A stretch of DNA of 64,000 nt, taken from Torymus aiolomorphi. Lineage: Eukaryota; Arthropoda; Insecta; Hymenoptera; Torymidae. The first letter of the stretch is position 1. Each line of letters opens with the position of its first letter. The stretch is from assembly GCA_036365515.1 (NCBI GenBank), contig CM070875.1, positions 5,987,001 to 6,051,000 of the forward strand, read 5' to 3'. The position numbers were made by a program, and so were the translations under genes. Shown here in pieces: positions 11,746-23,091 of the stretch. The notes under the pieces were generated by a model. That model did no database searches. It was not told the DNA's origin and saw only the letters and a program-made list of their open reading frames with translations.

Positions 11746-13327
11746 CTGCAACAACGAGAATTTTTGTTTGTTTGTTTGTCGTGGGATGATTTGTTTACGG
11801 TTACAATCGCGCGACGTTTTCGTGTTTTTTTTTTGCGAGACGGACGAGGGAACCGCAGGTACACGGAATTTAAAATTTTTCGTCGCGGCTATAACGGGTG
11901 TGCTTGCAGTATTCAAACGTGCTTTAAATTTCGATGAAAGTGCCTATAAATGCACACTTTTAAAACGACATCGATTTGCCCGCGAGAATAAAAGAAACGT
12001 GGAATAGTATAACAATAGTAATCGCCTTTGTTCGCGCGTGTGGGCTGAGTGAACGAGGAAAAAATAAGCGAGTAATATACGCGACGAGATAAATCGCCAA
12101 AACCGATGTATTATATCCGCGCGGCGATTTTCAGCTGAAGAAGTATATATAAAAACGTAAAAGGTGCGATTGTTGGCCTCTCTCTCTCTCCTTCCCTTTG
12201 AAGTATTATTACCCGGCAAGGCCGTTCGCATTAAACTCTCTTCGAAGTTTAACGGCCCTTCTATTTCCACGTTAATTATATTTTATTGCAAGAGACGTAC
12301 GCACGAGCGCGGTGAAAGGCTTGCGTATATATATATTGCATTGCTCCTGCGGATTTAGAGGGAGCGAGGAATTTTTTCCATTGTGATTAATTCGCGTGAC
12401 ACGCCGGCCGATCAAAAAGAGATCCTTAAAATACTACGACCGGAGCGTTATTTTTACTGTTGAATCGTTAAAATAATATCGCTGCGTAAAGTGCAGAAAT
12501 AAAGGTATAAATCACCGAAAATTGAGAATAACTCTCCATAAATACATTATCAAACTCTATAAGACGCGAGAGCCCGTGTATGAAATATTCAACGCGAAAG
12601 TTCAAAGTTCCCTTTGTGTATATCTCACGCGACTTCCTCTTTAATTTCTGAGACCGCATATACACCGAAATCTCACGGGCTAATCCCTCAGCCACGTCAC
12701 GTTCCGTTCAGCTCGAGTGCAGCATTCTGAAAAATCGATGACAAAAAGCGCGCGCGCGCGTTTATTTTGTCCTTTTTCACGCTGCTGTTGCTTTTTTTCT
12801 TTAACGGCATTTAGCATATTATACGCTCGCGAGCGCGTGACTCAAGCGTCTCGGGGAGACGAAAGTTTATGAATTATTCATTGTTTTGTGTGGCAGCGTG
12901 CGGTGGTATATAGCATTGATAGAGAGAGAGAGAGCTTTAATTATTTCGTTACGTGTTTATTATTACTTAGCGCTGCTGATGCAACGTCCAACGAATCGCG
13001 CGTAATTAATTCAAGGGTGCAGGATACCCCAAATCCGTCGTAATAATAATCGCGCTCGGTTAATTAAGATCGAATTTCCCCAGCCTCTCTCGCCCTAATT
13101 ACCCGCACTCGGGTCTCAAAAAATTTTCTTCAACCCGTCCATTATCCTCTCGTATTACACGCGCGTGCGCGTTAAACCCCTTAATTAGATTTTAATTAAT
13201 TATATACACGCGCGGACCCCGAAAAATCTCAATTTCGGCTATCTTAATTGATCTCTTATAAACCGCGCGCTCGCGCGTCCGTTTTAATTATGCACGAGAT
13301 AAATCATCATCGTAAGCGTTGACTCAC
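11746..13327 (-). other. Gene A intron 2 (1.6 kb)
   Basis: Separates the hinge exon from the catalytic-loop exon, phase 2. The matching intron in gene B is 42068-43851. The sequence is CpG-rich and low complexity, including (GA)n near 12920 and alternating CG runs. I see no gene or structured element in it. Confidence 0.7.
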
Positions 13328-13540
13328 TACTCCATGACCATGATGATCTCTTTGGGCGTCTCGTAGACGTCGTGGAGCCTGACGACCCGGGGCGACTGCG
13401 AGCAGAGCGACAGCAGGGCTATCTCGTGGCGCAGCTCCGCGCTGCAGTCGGCGTTGAAACGCGTGCGCGATGAGTATTTCGCCGCGTAGACTGTGCCTGT
13501 AGAGCGCGAGCGGCATTTGTAGACTCGGGCCCATTGGCCG
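13328..13540 (-). CDS. Drak: Gene A coding exon 2: kinase N-lobe
   Basis: A 213-nt exon of phase 1+70 codons+2. The acceptor is TTCCAG|CGGCC and the donor GAGTA|GTGAGT. It encodes residues 115-185, the N-lobe. The nucleotide-binding loop reads SGQWARVYKC, keeping only one of the usual glycines. The beta-3 lysine is Lys136 (VYAAKYSS), and the alpha-C glutamate is Glu154 (LRHEIALL), which should form the salt bridge. The exon ends at the hinge (EIIMVMEY). Gene B's counterpart (43852-44064) has the same length and phases. The side chains expected for ATP handling are present apart from the reduced glycine loop. Confidence 0.92.
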
Positions 13541-13801
13541 CTGGAACAGAAATTTTTTTGCGGTTATAGTTTTGGGTTTGGTGTGTGGGATCGGTTGTTG
13601 GCATCTTAGCGTACGGGCTAGGATTTTTTTTTTTTTTTAGCGAAAATTTATATTTGGTGAGGTTTGATCGCCTTAAAGTGTTTTTAGAGCGCTTATTTTT
13701 ATATTATAGTGAAATGTAATAAATTAAAAATATCAAAAATACTCTTATATATAGCTCTATATGCTCACTCTGTGTAAAAAGTCGTTCATTGTTACGAATA
13801 A

Positions 13802-13921
13802 GTGAAAAAAATTGAGTAATTCCTTAGTGAATATAATTCACTTATTATTACGCAGTGAAAATTTTATTCCGCTTATTCAATAAGTAAGAATATTCACTAA
13901 AGAATTAGCCAGTTTTTTCAC
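13802..13921. repeat. Imperfect foldback element (MITE-like)
   Basis: The left arm (about 13802-13846) and right arm (about 13879-13921) are reverse complements with scattered mismatches. Both contain the core TTAGTGAATAT and a GTGAAAAAA terminus. The spacer is about 32 bp and contains no gene. The size and AT-rich arms fit a small non-autonomous DNA transposon, but I could not define a target duplication. Confidence 0.6.
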
Positions 13922-16900
13922 GATTTTTCACATGTTCATTTTTAAAGAGCATGAAAGAACTAAAACACTAGCTGAATCTTTACGCAAGCTCTTTAAAAAC
14001 CCTTCAACCAACGGTAAAATTTGAAGAGCTAAGCCAAATATTGAAACTTGTAAATGTCCATTTCGTCATTTTTAAGTAAATATGACCTGTCAAGTTAAAA
14101 TAGAATCTTACTTCTAATTAGTACATTCTGCGTTTCAATTTGAAACATTTATGTATTTGTAGCAGCAATAGAGGTTTAAAATGCCTAATAAAAGTGGAAT
14201 CCAAAACTTTAGTTTAATGGAAAATCCTTTTATATTTAAAAAAGGATTATTCTAATTACATAAAAATTAGAGCTACAGCATATAAGTAAGTTTCGTTAAA
14301 TAATAATATGTAAGCGCCTAAGACTTAAAATAAAAAGTTTCGCTCTTTATTGGCTTTTATTATAACATTCTCTGGAATGCGAAAGAACCACTTTCTCCGT
14401 ACATATTACATGAGTGAAATTCCGCAACGTTATGTAAGATTATATTTTTAGCGATTATACGAGCATCGATATTCTTTGTTTCATTTTTATTTCATGAAGA
14501 AACAATACATGCTCCCGATTCACAACCCGAGAACCAAACATTAATTTCAATACATAACTTAATATCCTATAATATTACATTTTCTCTGTGATATTAAAAT
14601 TATTACATACGTATATTTTTCTATAAATTAGCTATCCGTCCCTCCGTCGCATAAATAACAAAAACGTTTGTTTATGCGAACGGGAAAAAGTAACGCTTAC
14701 CCGTTCCTCCCGATATAGAAGTTGTCGACATTTTTTATTTATGCCGACCAAAAACAGAAAGGTGTGTATATATACACGCTCGCGCGTTCGCATTTTTTAC
14801 AAACATAATAATTATTACGAGAAAAGTTAAGGCGCCGATCGGCCTTGTCAACCATCGCGAACTCGTCGCGCAACGTTTAATTGTTATATTTACGCCGAAT
14901 CTCTTTCTTCTCTCTCACTCTTTCAAAAGGTCTTTGTCTCCCATAAACAACAATACGAGCGCGATCACTACTCTACGCGTAACGGTAAATCGATCATACG
15001 TTTTTCAAGTGGCTCATTAAAAAAACAAACATGGCTCGCGCACTTACACACACGCGCGCAGTATTTACGATATCGCGACGGTTAATGTTCCAGGAGAATA
15101 ACGACAACGAGTGCTCGTTTTGCAGTAGGTAAAAACATGATTCATAAAGCGCCGATTTATTATTTTACACGCGCGAGAGCTCCGTACCGATTCCTCAAGA
15201 CCGCGCGCACGCGCGCGCGACTCGTGTCAAACACCACCGAAAACTCGTAAACATAAGCTCGTACACGTATGCGTAAATTCTTTCTTCCTTTTTTTTCGCG
15301 AAAACGGAACGAAACGAGGAAGCGATAAATTTCCGTTTACATAGGCCCCAGAAAACGAGGAGGAAGAAAAAAAAGACCAGTGTTGCGCATGCGTATGATA
15401 AAGACAATATATCAAGCGCTCATAATTTTCCCGCGATTAAGTGCGTTTCATAAAATTAATTATGCGGAGTATAAATGCCGCCCGAAAAGGATCGTCGCGT
15501 CGCTCGAGTGCGCAATGGTGAAATACAACAAAGACGGTGAGGAAGAAGAAGAAGGAAAAATTTATTCCCCGCGCGCATATTATCGCAATCAACCGTTTAA
15601 TGCCCGCGCACGCGCACAGCAGCTATCCTCGCTTTTACACCGCCACTCGCTTGGTTCCTTTGCGTTTGTTAATTGCGCTCGCGGAAACGCGGCAGACGCG
15701 CTTGTGTATATATATACAGAGAGACGTCCGCGAAATATAAACAGAGACGAGGGGAAAAGGAACAGAAGTAAAAGTGCTCCGCCTGCCGGATTCGCGACAG
15801 TCGGAAGTGCCCGGGACAATGAAAAAGGAAAGAAAAGAGAAGAAAGAGACAAAGGGAGAGGGGAAAGTGAAGGTCGCGAGGATGAGGGAGGCTCAAGAGA
15901 GAGAGAGAGAGTTGCGTTCTTTTTTTTTCCTTCTCGATGCGCGATGGGATATCTGACAAAGGGGGATGGGACGGTGCAGGAATTTTTGTCCGAGCGCGTA
16001 ATGATTATGTAGTTTCGCGCATATATTTATAGCCGCACGTACGTCGATCGGAGATAAAACTTCATCGTGCGTACATACAGTGTATGTATACAAGAGAGAA
16101 TATTTCGATCGGCTCGTGCGATCTCCAATGCACTTTTATAATTACCAGTGGGCTGGAAATTTTTAAATCGTTTAGCACTGCATTAAGTTTTAACGTTATA
16201 TTCTCATTACATAGTAATTTCGCGCGCGCTCCTGTGCGATTATTATATACATTAATCAAAATCGTAAATTTCGCTTGTAGGTATGAATTTATTGTGAAAA
16301 GGTTGGTGGTATACACCTTAATTTTTTTTTCGTACGCGCGATTTATATATTATATATACATCGGCGCTCGTTGCTTTCGAGAGGTAAAATTAATTGAGTT
16401 TCATAAATCTATCCTTTCGCATATAGAAACTATGGGAATAAACGTCGGCGAAAAATCACTTTGTCACGGGCGAGCTTATAAATTGCGTTTATAATTTGTT
16501 TTTAAAATACGGCTATAAAGCGCGCGCGCTCTTAAAAAATAAAATCGCGATGATGTCGCAATGTTAATTTTTTTGTTAAACATCGATAAATTAGCAGCGA
16601 TCTTTATAATATAATTTACGTCGCGATCAAGAGCCTTTCATTTTGGACTGAAAAGGCGACGCGCGCCTGACGCGGAGAATAAATTTTTTTTTATCAGTAT
16701 ACGCGTGTATAAAAAATATGCGCCTTGTATGAGATAAAAGTCCATAACGACCAGAGCCGAGGAAACATAAAGTTTATTATGAATTTGACAATAAAAGCTC
16801 AAGAGTCGTCCACCTCCATGCTATAAGGCCTTATGCATACTTGTAGCTTTAATAATAATAATTGTTCAGGAAAAAAATTAATATTTACAAAAAAAGTATT

Positions 16901-17344
16901 TTTGCTACGGAAATTTGTAAAAATGTCCTTATTGTCAAATATAGGAATATAAACTAGTAAGATAATTAGGATAATTTTTTTAGCTATTATCTCTTACAAT
17001 AATAAATAAACCCGGCAGAAAAAATTTAACTCAAAACAAAAAACCGAAAATTATTATAAAATTCTGTGAAAAACTGAAACAAAAAAAAATTTCTTTTTTA
17101 AATATTAACCCTATACATATACCAATTATTGTTATTTCAATAATCATTCTATAAGAACCCTGATAGAAATATCAACCATAAGTCAGCTATTCTTCAGTTA
17201 ACTTTAAGGCTAAACCCGCATATTGCTTGTATTTCATAATTGTGTACCAATCAGAAATAAATTTTGGTATTTATACACTTCATAAAATGGGTATTTTAAG
17301 TAACAGTGAAACCTTTAGATGCATTATATTACTTTTATATAATT

Positions 17345-17896
17345 CCTGATGGAAATCCAAAATATTTTATAACTAATAACTGACCATTTATATTAGAATC
17401 TTGCTGTAAAATGGGAATTTCTCTTGTCCAGTTTCTAGCTTCCGATGAAACGCTTTTTTCCCATTGTTTGGCCATTTAATAGATTGAAAAATAGATAGAG
17501 TTTTTCGAAGACAAGCACAAGCTTGTTCTTAAGTATTTTAAAGGTATTAAAACTGATCAGTTTCTTTAGTCTGCAAATGGCTAGCAGAAGGCTTGCTGTT
17601 ATGACAAGAAGTGAGACAGAATCAGATTGAGAAATAAAAGTTTTGCTGAATTATTCATAGAAAGAGTACAATAAATGATTTATTAGTTAATTGATTTATT
17701 TATATTTTGGTAAGCCATTCAATGTACTTTAATGCTGTTTCATCAAAGATAAAATTAGTAGGTAAATCGAATACGAATAGTTAGTTGTTACGTCAATCTA
17801 AGAAATAGGCAAATAATGGTCGAAAAATCGTTTCATCACAGCGATTAACTTAACCAGTTTTACTAGCTATTTTCTAACTTCTTGGCCATTTCATCT
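17345..17896 (-). mobile_element. Non-autonomous DNA element, copy 1 (degraded end)
   Basis: About 550 bp that aligns over most of its length, in reverse orientation, to 46172-46752. Shared blocks include AACTGATCAGTTTCTTTAGT, GACAAGCACAAGCTTGTTCT and CTTGGCCATTTCAT. It begins with CCTGATGGAAATCC, matching the terminal repeat of copy 2. Similarity stops after TTCAT near 17896, so the other terminus is lost or diverged. It has no open frame for a transposase. A further CCTGATAGAAAT motif at 17159 hints at an adjacent fragment. The element sits in gene A intron 1. Confidence 0.72.
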
Positions 17897-17968
17897 AAGT
17901 TAGCTACAAAATATCGTTAACTTGAGTTTGTAATTGTATTCACAATTTTACTCCCCATTGTCAAATGT

Positions 17969-18170
17969 AAAAATTGTTGTTTTGGTCAATTCTGACCAGA
18001 TCCGTTGGGAGCAGGAAAGAAAATAGACTACGATGTTAAGTAGTTGCAACGTTTCGTCGACGGGTTTGTCGACCTCTTCAGGCTAAGTTATCGCACAGCG
18101 ATCCGTCGAGTAATGTTTTCTTTCCTGCTCCCAACGGATCTGGTCAGAATTGACCAAAACAACAATTTTT
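17969..18170 (-). repeat. 55-bp perfect inverted repeat flanking a hammerhead-like core
   Basis: The arms 17969-18023 and 18116-18170 are exact reverse complements (55 bp, containing CAGATCCGTTGGGAGCAGG). The 92-bp spacer, read on the minus strand, contains CTGAAGAG, then GTCGAC-AAACCC-GTCGAC, then GAAAC (18052-18081). This resembles the conserved CUGANGA..stem II..GAAA core of a hammerhead ribozyme. Hammerhead motifs are known from Penelope-like retroelements and related non-autonomous copies. Whether stem III and a cleavage site are present is not clear to me. The ribozyme reading is inference; the inverted repeat is observed. Confidence 0.65.
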
Positions 18171-21100
18171 ATAAAAATATCGTTAATTTTCTACCAGGAA
18201 AAGAAAGAACCTCTTACACTTTCAAACAATTTCACCATTCTCAAAAAAACTTATATTTTTCACTTCCATCAAAAATTCCACCCACCATCCTTCCACCCTC
18301 TCCACTTTTACCAATCCTTCCCATATACCCATCACTCACCCACATTAATCCCTACACCCTCCCCTAGAAACCTCGCAATCACCATCATCAACCACCTCTC
18401 GCTGCAAATTAACATTTCAACCTCCCTATTAATACTTCCTCTCCACCTCCTCATCATCTCTCTCTTCACCCATCCTTCCTCTCAATCTCTCCATCTGCCT
18501 CCACGCCCATGAGTATACATACACGCGTGCTTGCTCTTTCGGCCGAACATCTCTCGCATCGTGTATATATACCCACAATTGCGCTCTCGCTCGCTGGCAA
18601 GGCCGGCGCCGGGCGCTGGCGCCTGGCAAGGCCGCGCGCCGTTCCCCGCCGCATCATATTTTTCTCGCTCTTCCTCCACCTCCGCCTCCTTTATTATATA
18701 CCTACATGCCAAGGAGGAAGTGCGTTACACACATACCCGACCTCTGACCCTTTCCGCGAACCGCCCGACAGATGTTGATTAAAGCCCAGGATGATTTTCT
18801 TCCTTTCTATACCCGTATATGTGTATGTGTATAACGTATTATTATTATTATATATTATTATTATTTATGAAGCTGAGCTCGCTGTTGTCTCCAGCGATAA
18901 AGTGCGGTTTAACGCGCCGTTACGCGGGGGAGGAGAGAGCCGAATTAATTAAGCGTGAACAAATTTACACGTGCGGTAAGTATATATATACCGTGTTATT
19001 AATTCTTCACTCTTTTTTTTTGCTCTTCACAGCGCGCGTCTCGCCGCGGTGCAAATCGCGCGCAAAAAACCGAAGATAGACGTATACACACACACACGCA
19101 TGTGCAATAAAAGGGGCAGCGCGGGCGCAGCGAGTTTCGATAAAGCAGACCGGCGGCGCGTTATGCAATTATAGAGCGGCGCGGCGCTTAGAGGCGACAG
19201 CGCGGAATATTTATGCGGTGTATAGTGGTATAGTCGTGTGTTTATTAGCATAAGGCGAGAAGGAGACTATAACGCGACACACTTTCGAGGCTCACTACAA
19301 AGGGACGTTTTACCATTACCGCGCGGAAAGGGCGAGCGAGAAACGTATAGAAAAAGAGAAAAGAGAGAGAGGATTTTAGCGCTGCGCTTCCATTAAGACG
19401 AGCAAATGGCTTCCTTTCAGCTGTCGCGCTTCTTCTGTCGGGCCGCGGTGCATTAGAGTAGCCGTCGGATTATGTATGTATAGAGGAAAAAGAATCTAGA
19501 TCGTCGGCGCTGAGTGAAAAGTTAAAGCTACACAAGTGCGTATTTATATTGATGTGATTACAATTATACGATAAACAGTCGCGGTAGTGTGTTCGGCATG
19601 GAGATAAATGAAGCGAGTTATGTGCTATACATATATCGATATCCCATTAAGTTTTATTGAAACGGCAGAGTGCGCGTCTGACTGTACCCAACCGTTATCT
19701 ACTTATTGGCGAGCCACGTCTCGCCTCTATTATACACACGGACACAGGCGCAGCGCGTGCTATTCTTGCTTAATTAGTTAATAATGAATAATGTAAGCAA
19801 ACCCATTACGCAGCAATAAAGTTTTACGACTCAACGCGCGCGCGCGATACCTCTGAAAACACACGCTATATTATTTCATAAACTAATCGTGCGGTTGGAA
19901 ACGATTACTAACGCGTCTCTCTCTCCGCCTTATTAGCGAGCACCGTTGCTTTTTACCCCCCGTCGTAAAACGCCGAATCCGCGGCTTCTTTAACGACTCT
20001 GTGATGCTGTCGTGCGCGCGAAAACAAAAGTGAAAAACCACGTGGCACAATAGCAAAGCTAAAACAAATGTATATTCATATAACTAAGATGGAGAAAGAG
20101 AGAAGAACGTCGTTATATAGCTCGCCAACTTTGGCGCGCGATGGGCCCGCGAGATAATATTGCGGGGCTCTCTTTTGAAAATCGCGTGCGCGACGCCCAC
20201 GAGGCAGAAGTGAGAGCTCTCGTGTGTGTTTTGAAGCGCGAGAGCCGCGACAGAAGCAGCCCACGTGTGTACAACGGTTCGCGGATGTTGCCGAACGTCC
20301 ATTCCTTTTATACATGTGATTATGATGTCTGTTTTTCGCGCGCCGTGTGTTAGGTGAGCTGTAAATTGTTACTGCGCGTGGTTACGATTTTTTTTTTTTT
20401 TTTGAGAAAAAAAGTGAGATGCAGAGGAGAAGGATTTTAGAATAAGGATAATAACGATGAAATCTACATAAGCCTAACTATAACGGGACGAGCGGGGTGA
20501 TCAGCTTTCATATAGTGTTAATTACTAATTTACGAGCTGGAAGTGTAAAATAAATAACCGCTCGGTTGTAGAGGCCCCTGAGCGGGAGTAATAAAATAGT
20601 TATTAAACGTGGTTCCGAGCTTTAAAATGTCAGCGGAGTTATTTATCGCGGGTGGGACATACAGTGTGTTAAACGATAGTTTGTGTAATTTGTGGATAAC
20701 AAAAGATAATCATTGTTTCGCGGGTTCTCTTTTTGCCCTTAATGAATATAACGGAGCTGTGTATAAGAGGCAATTAAGAAAAATCGTTCATTTTTTTTTC
20801 AGACGAAATTTCTCTATACTTTTTCACTTCGATGTGAATAATCGAGGCCAATCAGACGCCGGCGACGGTAATTAATTATCGTCTCCCCTTTAATTCAATT
20901 TAATTAAAATCGTTTATGCTAATTCGTATAAACTACTTTCTTCTCGCCCATTATGGCGCCAATAACTATATCAACAGCGCGCTCGCACTCGATCCAATTA
21001 CACATTTAATTCTAGAAAATAAATTGCCCCGGCCGCAATTAGAAGGAAAAAAAAACTCATTTAAATGAAAAATCGCCTGCCGATTTTTTTCTCCTTATTA

Positions 21101-22718
21101 TATACATATATACTCCCTTTCCGCCTCTCGTTTCTACACTATATATACTATATGTTTCCCCGAGATCGAGGCGCGCGATATGCGCAGAAGCGGGAGCCTG
21201 TATACCTACGTATAAAATGTAATATTTTCCCCGATAAGCCCGAAATTGCGCATGCGCGGCTTTTGTCGATCGCGGTCGCGCCGCGTTTATTTTATGTATA
21301 AAGATGAAGAGCAAAAGGAGGGAGTTTGTATATGCAGTGGCGCCGGCGCACTCGCGTATATAATAATAATCCGTCGTGTTTTACTTTTGCGTTTATGGTT
21401 TACGATTATTGTAACGATCGGCCGTTCTCGCTGCCTTAGGGAAACTGGTTTTCACGGGAAATCGGTACGTACACGTTTATATGTTTTTACGGAGGCGCAG
21501 TGGCTGTGAATATTCGTATACGATCGTTACACCGTTCGTTACGTTTATACGGTAAAGGTTAGAAGTAGTTTTGAAAGGACACTTGGCAATGACTTGACTA
21601 CAAGATATCAATCGACGCTGTGTCCGTTTATTTTCGAAGGATGATTAGGCGAATGCAAACCGGGACCGTTCGTAGATCGGCGTGGATACGTTTCGACTAT
21701 TGTCCCGAGAGCATGAAAAGAACGGCATGGAAATGTTAATACGAATCTAAATGTATCTCTCAGCTGATCAGCCCGCGTTATTATACTCGTACAGCAATCC
21801 TATAAAACCGTGAATCTTTTATGCCCCAAAATAGGCACCATGACTCGCGCGAAATGGGTCAGTAGCAGATAAATTTTCCGGCTTATGCTCATCATCGATT
21901 CGGCTCGCGCGCTTTATATATTCAAATTTCTTGCTTTATTGTCCGCGCGACGATTTCGTTTTATTATATGCCTGAAATTGGGAAGACTCATTTGAAATAT
22001 GCTAATTCGGCGGGACGAGTGACGTCACCGTGGATCAACATGCGTGTATTGCAGTAAACGGCGATGTGCCGAAACGGATTTTCCAAAATTGATAGACCTA
22101 TAAATCGTGAAACTTAGGGGCCAGATGGGAATAAAAAAAAAATGACCAATGAGTTGCAGACACTGTGTTTTCATTGGGTTCCTTTTAATGATCGTCATAT
22201 ATCAATTAGATGAACAAGTCGAAACTTCAACCAAATTACGTTGTTATGAAAAACCCAAACTAAAACACTTCGTTTTTTTTTTGACCATTAAATCTTCAAA
22301 GAAATCCTTTTGATAAAACCAGTTCGATTTTGCATCGAAATAACACTTTTAAAGGGCCCCACCCACTTCCCTATCGAAATATACCGATAATAATATATAA
22401 TACCGATTGCTTTCAAAAACCCGATCATTCTCATATACCTACAACAATCATCCAGCATAATTACATTGTTATGAAACCAAACCCCCACAACAACTCCGAT
22501 TTACATTAAAATTCCACGTACAAAACCCATTAAAAAAAAACTCAACCGCCCCCATACAGAAAACACAATTATACCGATCGCTTTCGAAACCGTTCTCATA
22601 TCCCACAGCACGCACCTCTCTTTCGCTTGCCGGAATTGTTTTCGCGCATCGGCTTTCGTTGCCCGTCATTGCGCAACCACCTCACATCCAACCATCCATT
22701 AATTCATTCCCCACTCAC

Positions 22719-23062
22719 CTGGCGAACGGTTTGGGATCGATCTCGTAATGCTCGCCGATCGGTCCTGTCTTGACGACCCTCGCCAATTGCGCCTCCTGCA
22801 CGAGCACGAGGCCCTCCTTCACGTGCTGCTCGCTCCACTGCACGCGGCACCTGCCCCGACACTTGTTGCTGTCGTCGCGACGCTGCTGCTGCTGCTGCTG
22901 CTGTTGTTGGTCCTTTTTGCTAGATTTCGCGGCCGATGGTGTCGACTTGGAGCCGTTGGAGGTCTGGTGAAGAGACTTGTGACGCGGCCGCGGGGATGTT
23001 TTACTAGACGAGGACATCGTGGGGGCCTGGTGGCTCAGCTGGCTCGACGAGTTGTAGATCAT
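22719..23062 (-). CDS. Drak: Gene A coding exon 1: N-terminal leader of DRAK-like kinase
   Basis: The exon encodes residues 1-114 plus two bases of codon 115 and ends with the donor CCAG|GTGAGT. The first half is Ser/Thr/Lys-rich, followed by a run of nine Gln (around KKDQQQQQQQQQRR). The last stretch, ending GEHYEIDPKPFA, leads straight into the ATP-binding loop on the next exon. The start is uncertain: the frame stays open upstream to a TAA near 23115, and the first in-frame ATG is at 23060-23062 (context GCGATGATC). A plausible acceptor, TTCACTCCAG|CTCACTCC, sits at 23091, so the exon may begin there and be preceded by a 5' non-coding or coding exon that I could not locate. A second in-frame ATG (MSSSSK) follows shortly after. 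The function of this leader is unknown; it lies outside the kinase fold. Confidence 0.8.
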
Positions 23063-23091
23063 CGCGGATTCGTTGGTGTAGGTGGAGTGAG

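Larger units (their letters stand above)
13541..22718 (-). other. Gene A intron 1 (9.2 kb), with two mobile-element remnants
   Basis: Bounded by the donor at 22718 and the acceptor CTGTTCCAG at 13541. No coding exon was recognised inside. It contains a foldback element (13802-13921), a dispersed TIR element copy (17345-17896), a 55-bp inverted repeat with a hammerhead-like core (17969-18170), and CpG-rich low-complexity sequence with short (CT)n and (TA)n tracts. Open frames of up to about 210 codons near 15.4-16.0 kb are composed of microsatellite-like sequence and show no protein family. Confidence 0.7.
1..23091 (-). other. Drak: Gene A span: DRAK/STK17-family kinase, 3' end cut by window
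   Basis: This is the whole visible extent of gene A, transcribed right to left. Ten coding exons (22719-23062, 13328-13540, 11607-11745, 4507-4633, 4028-4076, 3464-3643, 1944-2447, 1256-1688, 953-1091, 1-174) join in frame to 767 codons with no stop, so the C-terminus lies beyond base 1. Order: a low-complexity N-terminus with poly-Gln (residues 1-114), a kinase domain (about 115-365), then a long Ser/acidic tail. DRAK kinases belong to the DAPK family. In Drosophila, Drak phosphorylates the myosin regulatory light chain and works alongside Rho kinase in epithelial morphogenesis; that role is family knowledge, not visible here. Catalytic Lys136, Glu154, Asp230, Asn235 and Asp251 are present, but DFG is DFE. 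Family assignment is firm; which of A or B is the fly Drak orthologue is open. Confidence 0.88.

Noticed and set aside
15380..16012. 210-codon plus-strand frame in gene A intron 1
   Set aside because: Lys/Arg/Glu low complexity with mirrored frames on the other strand; no family and no supporting splice context.
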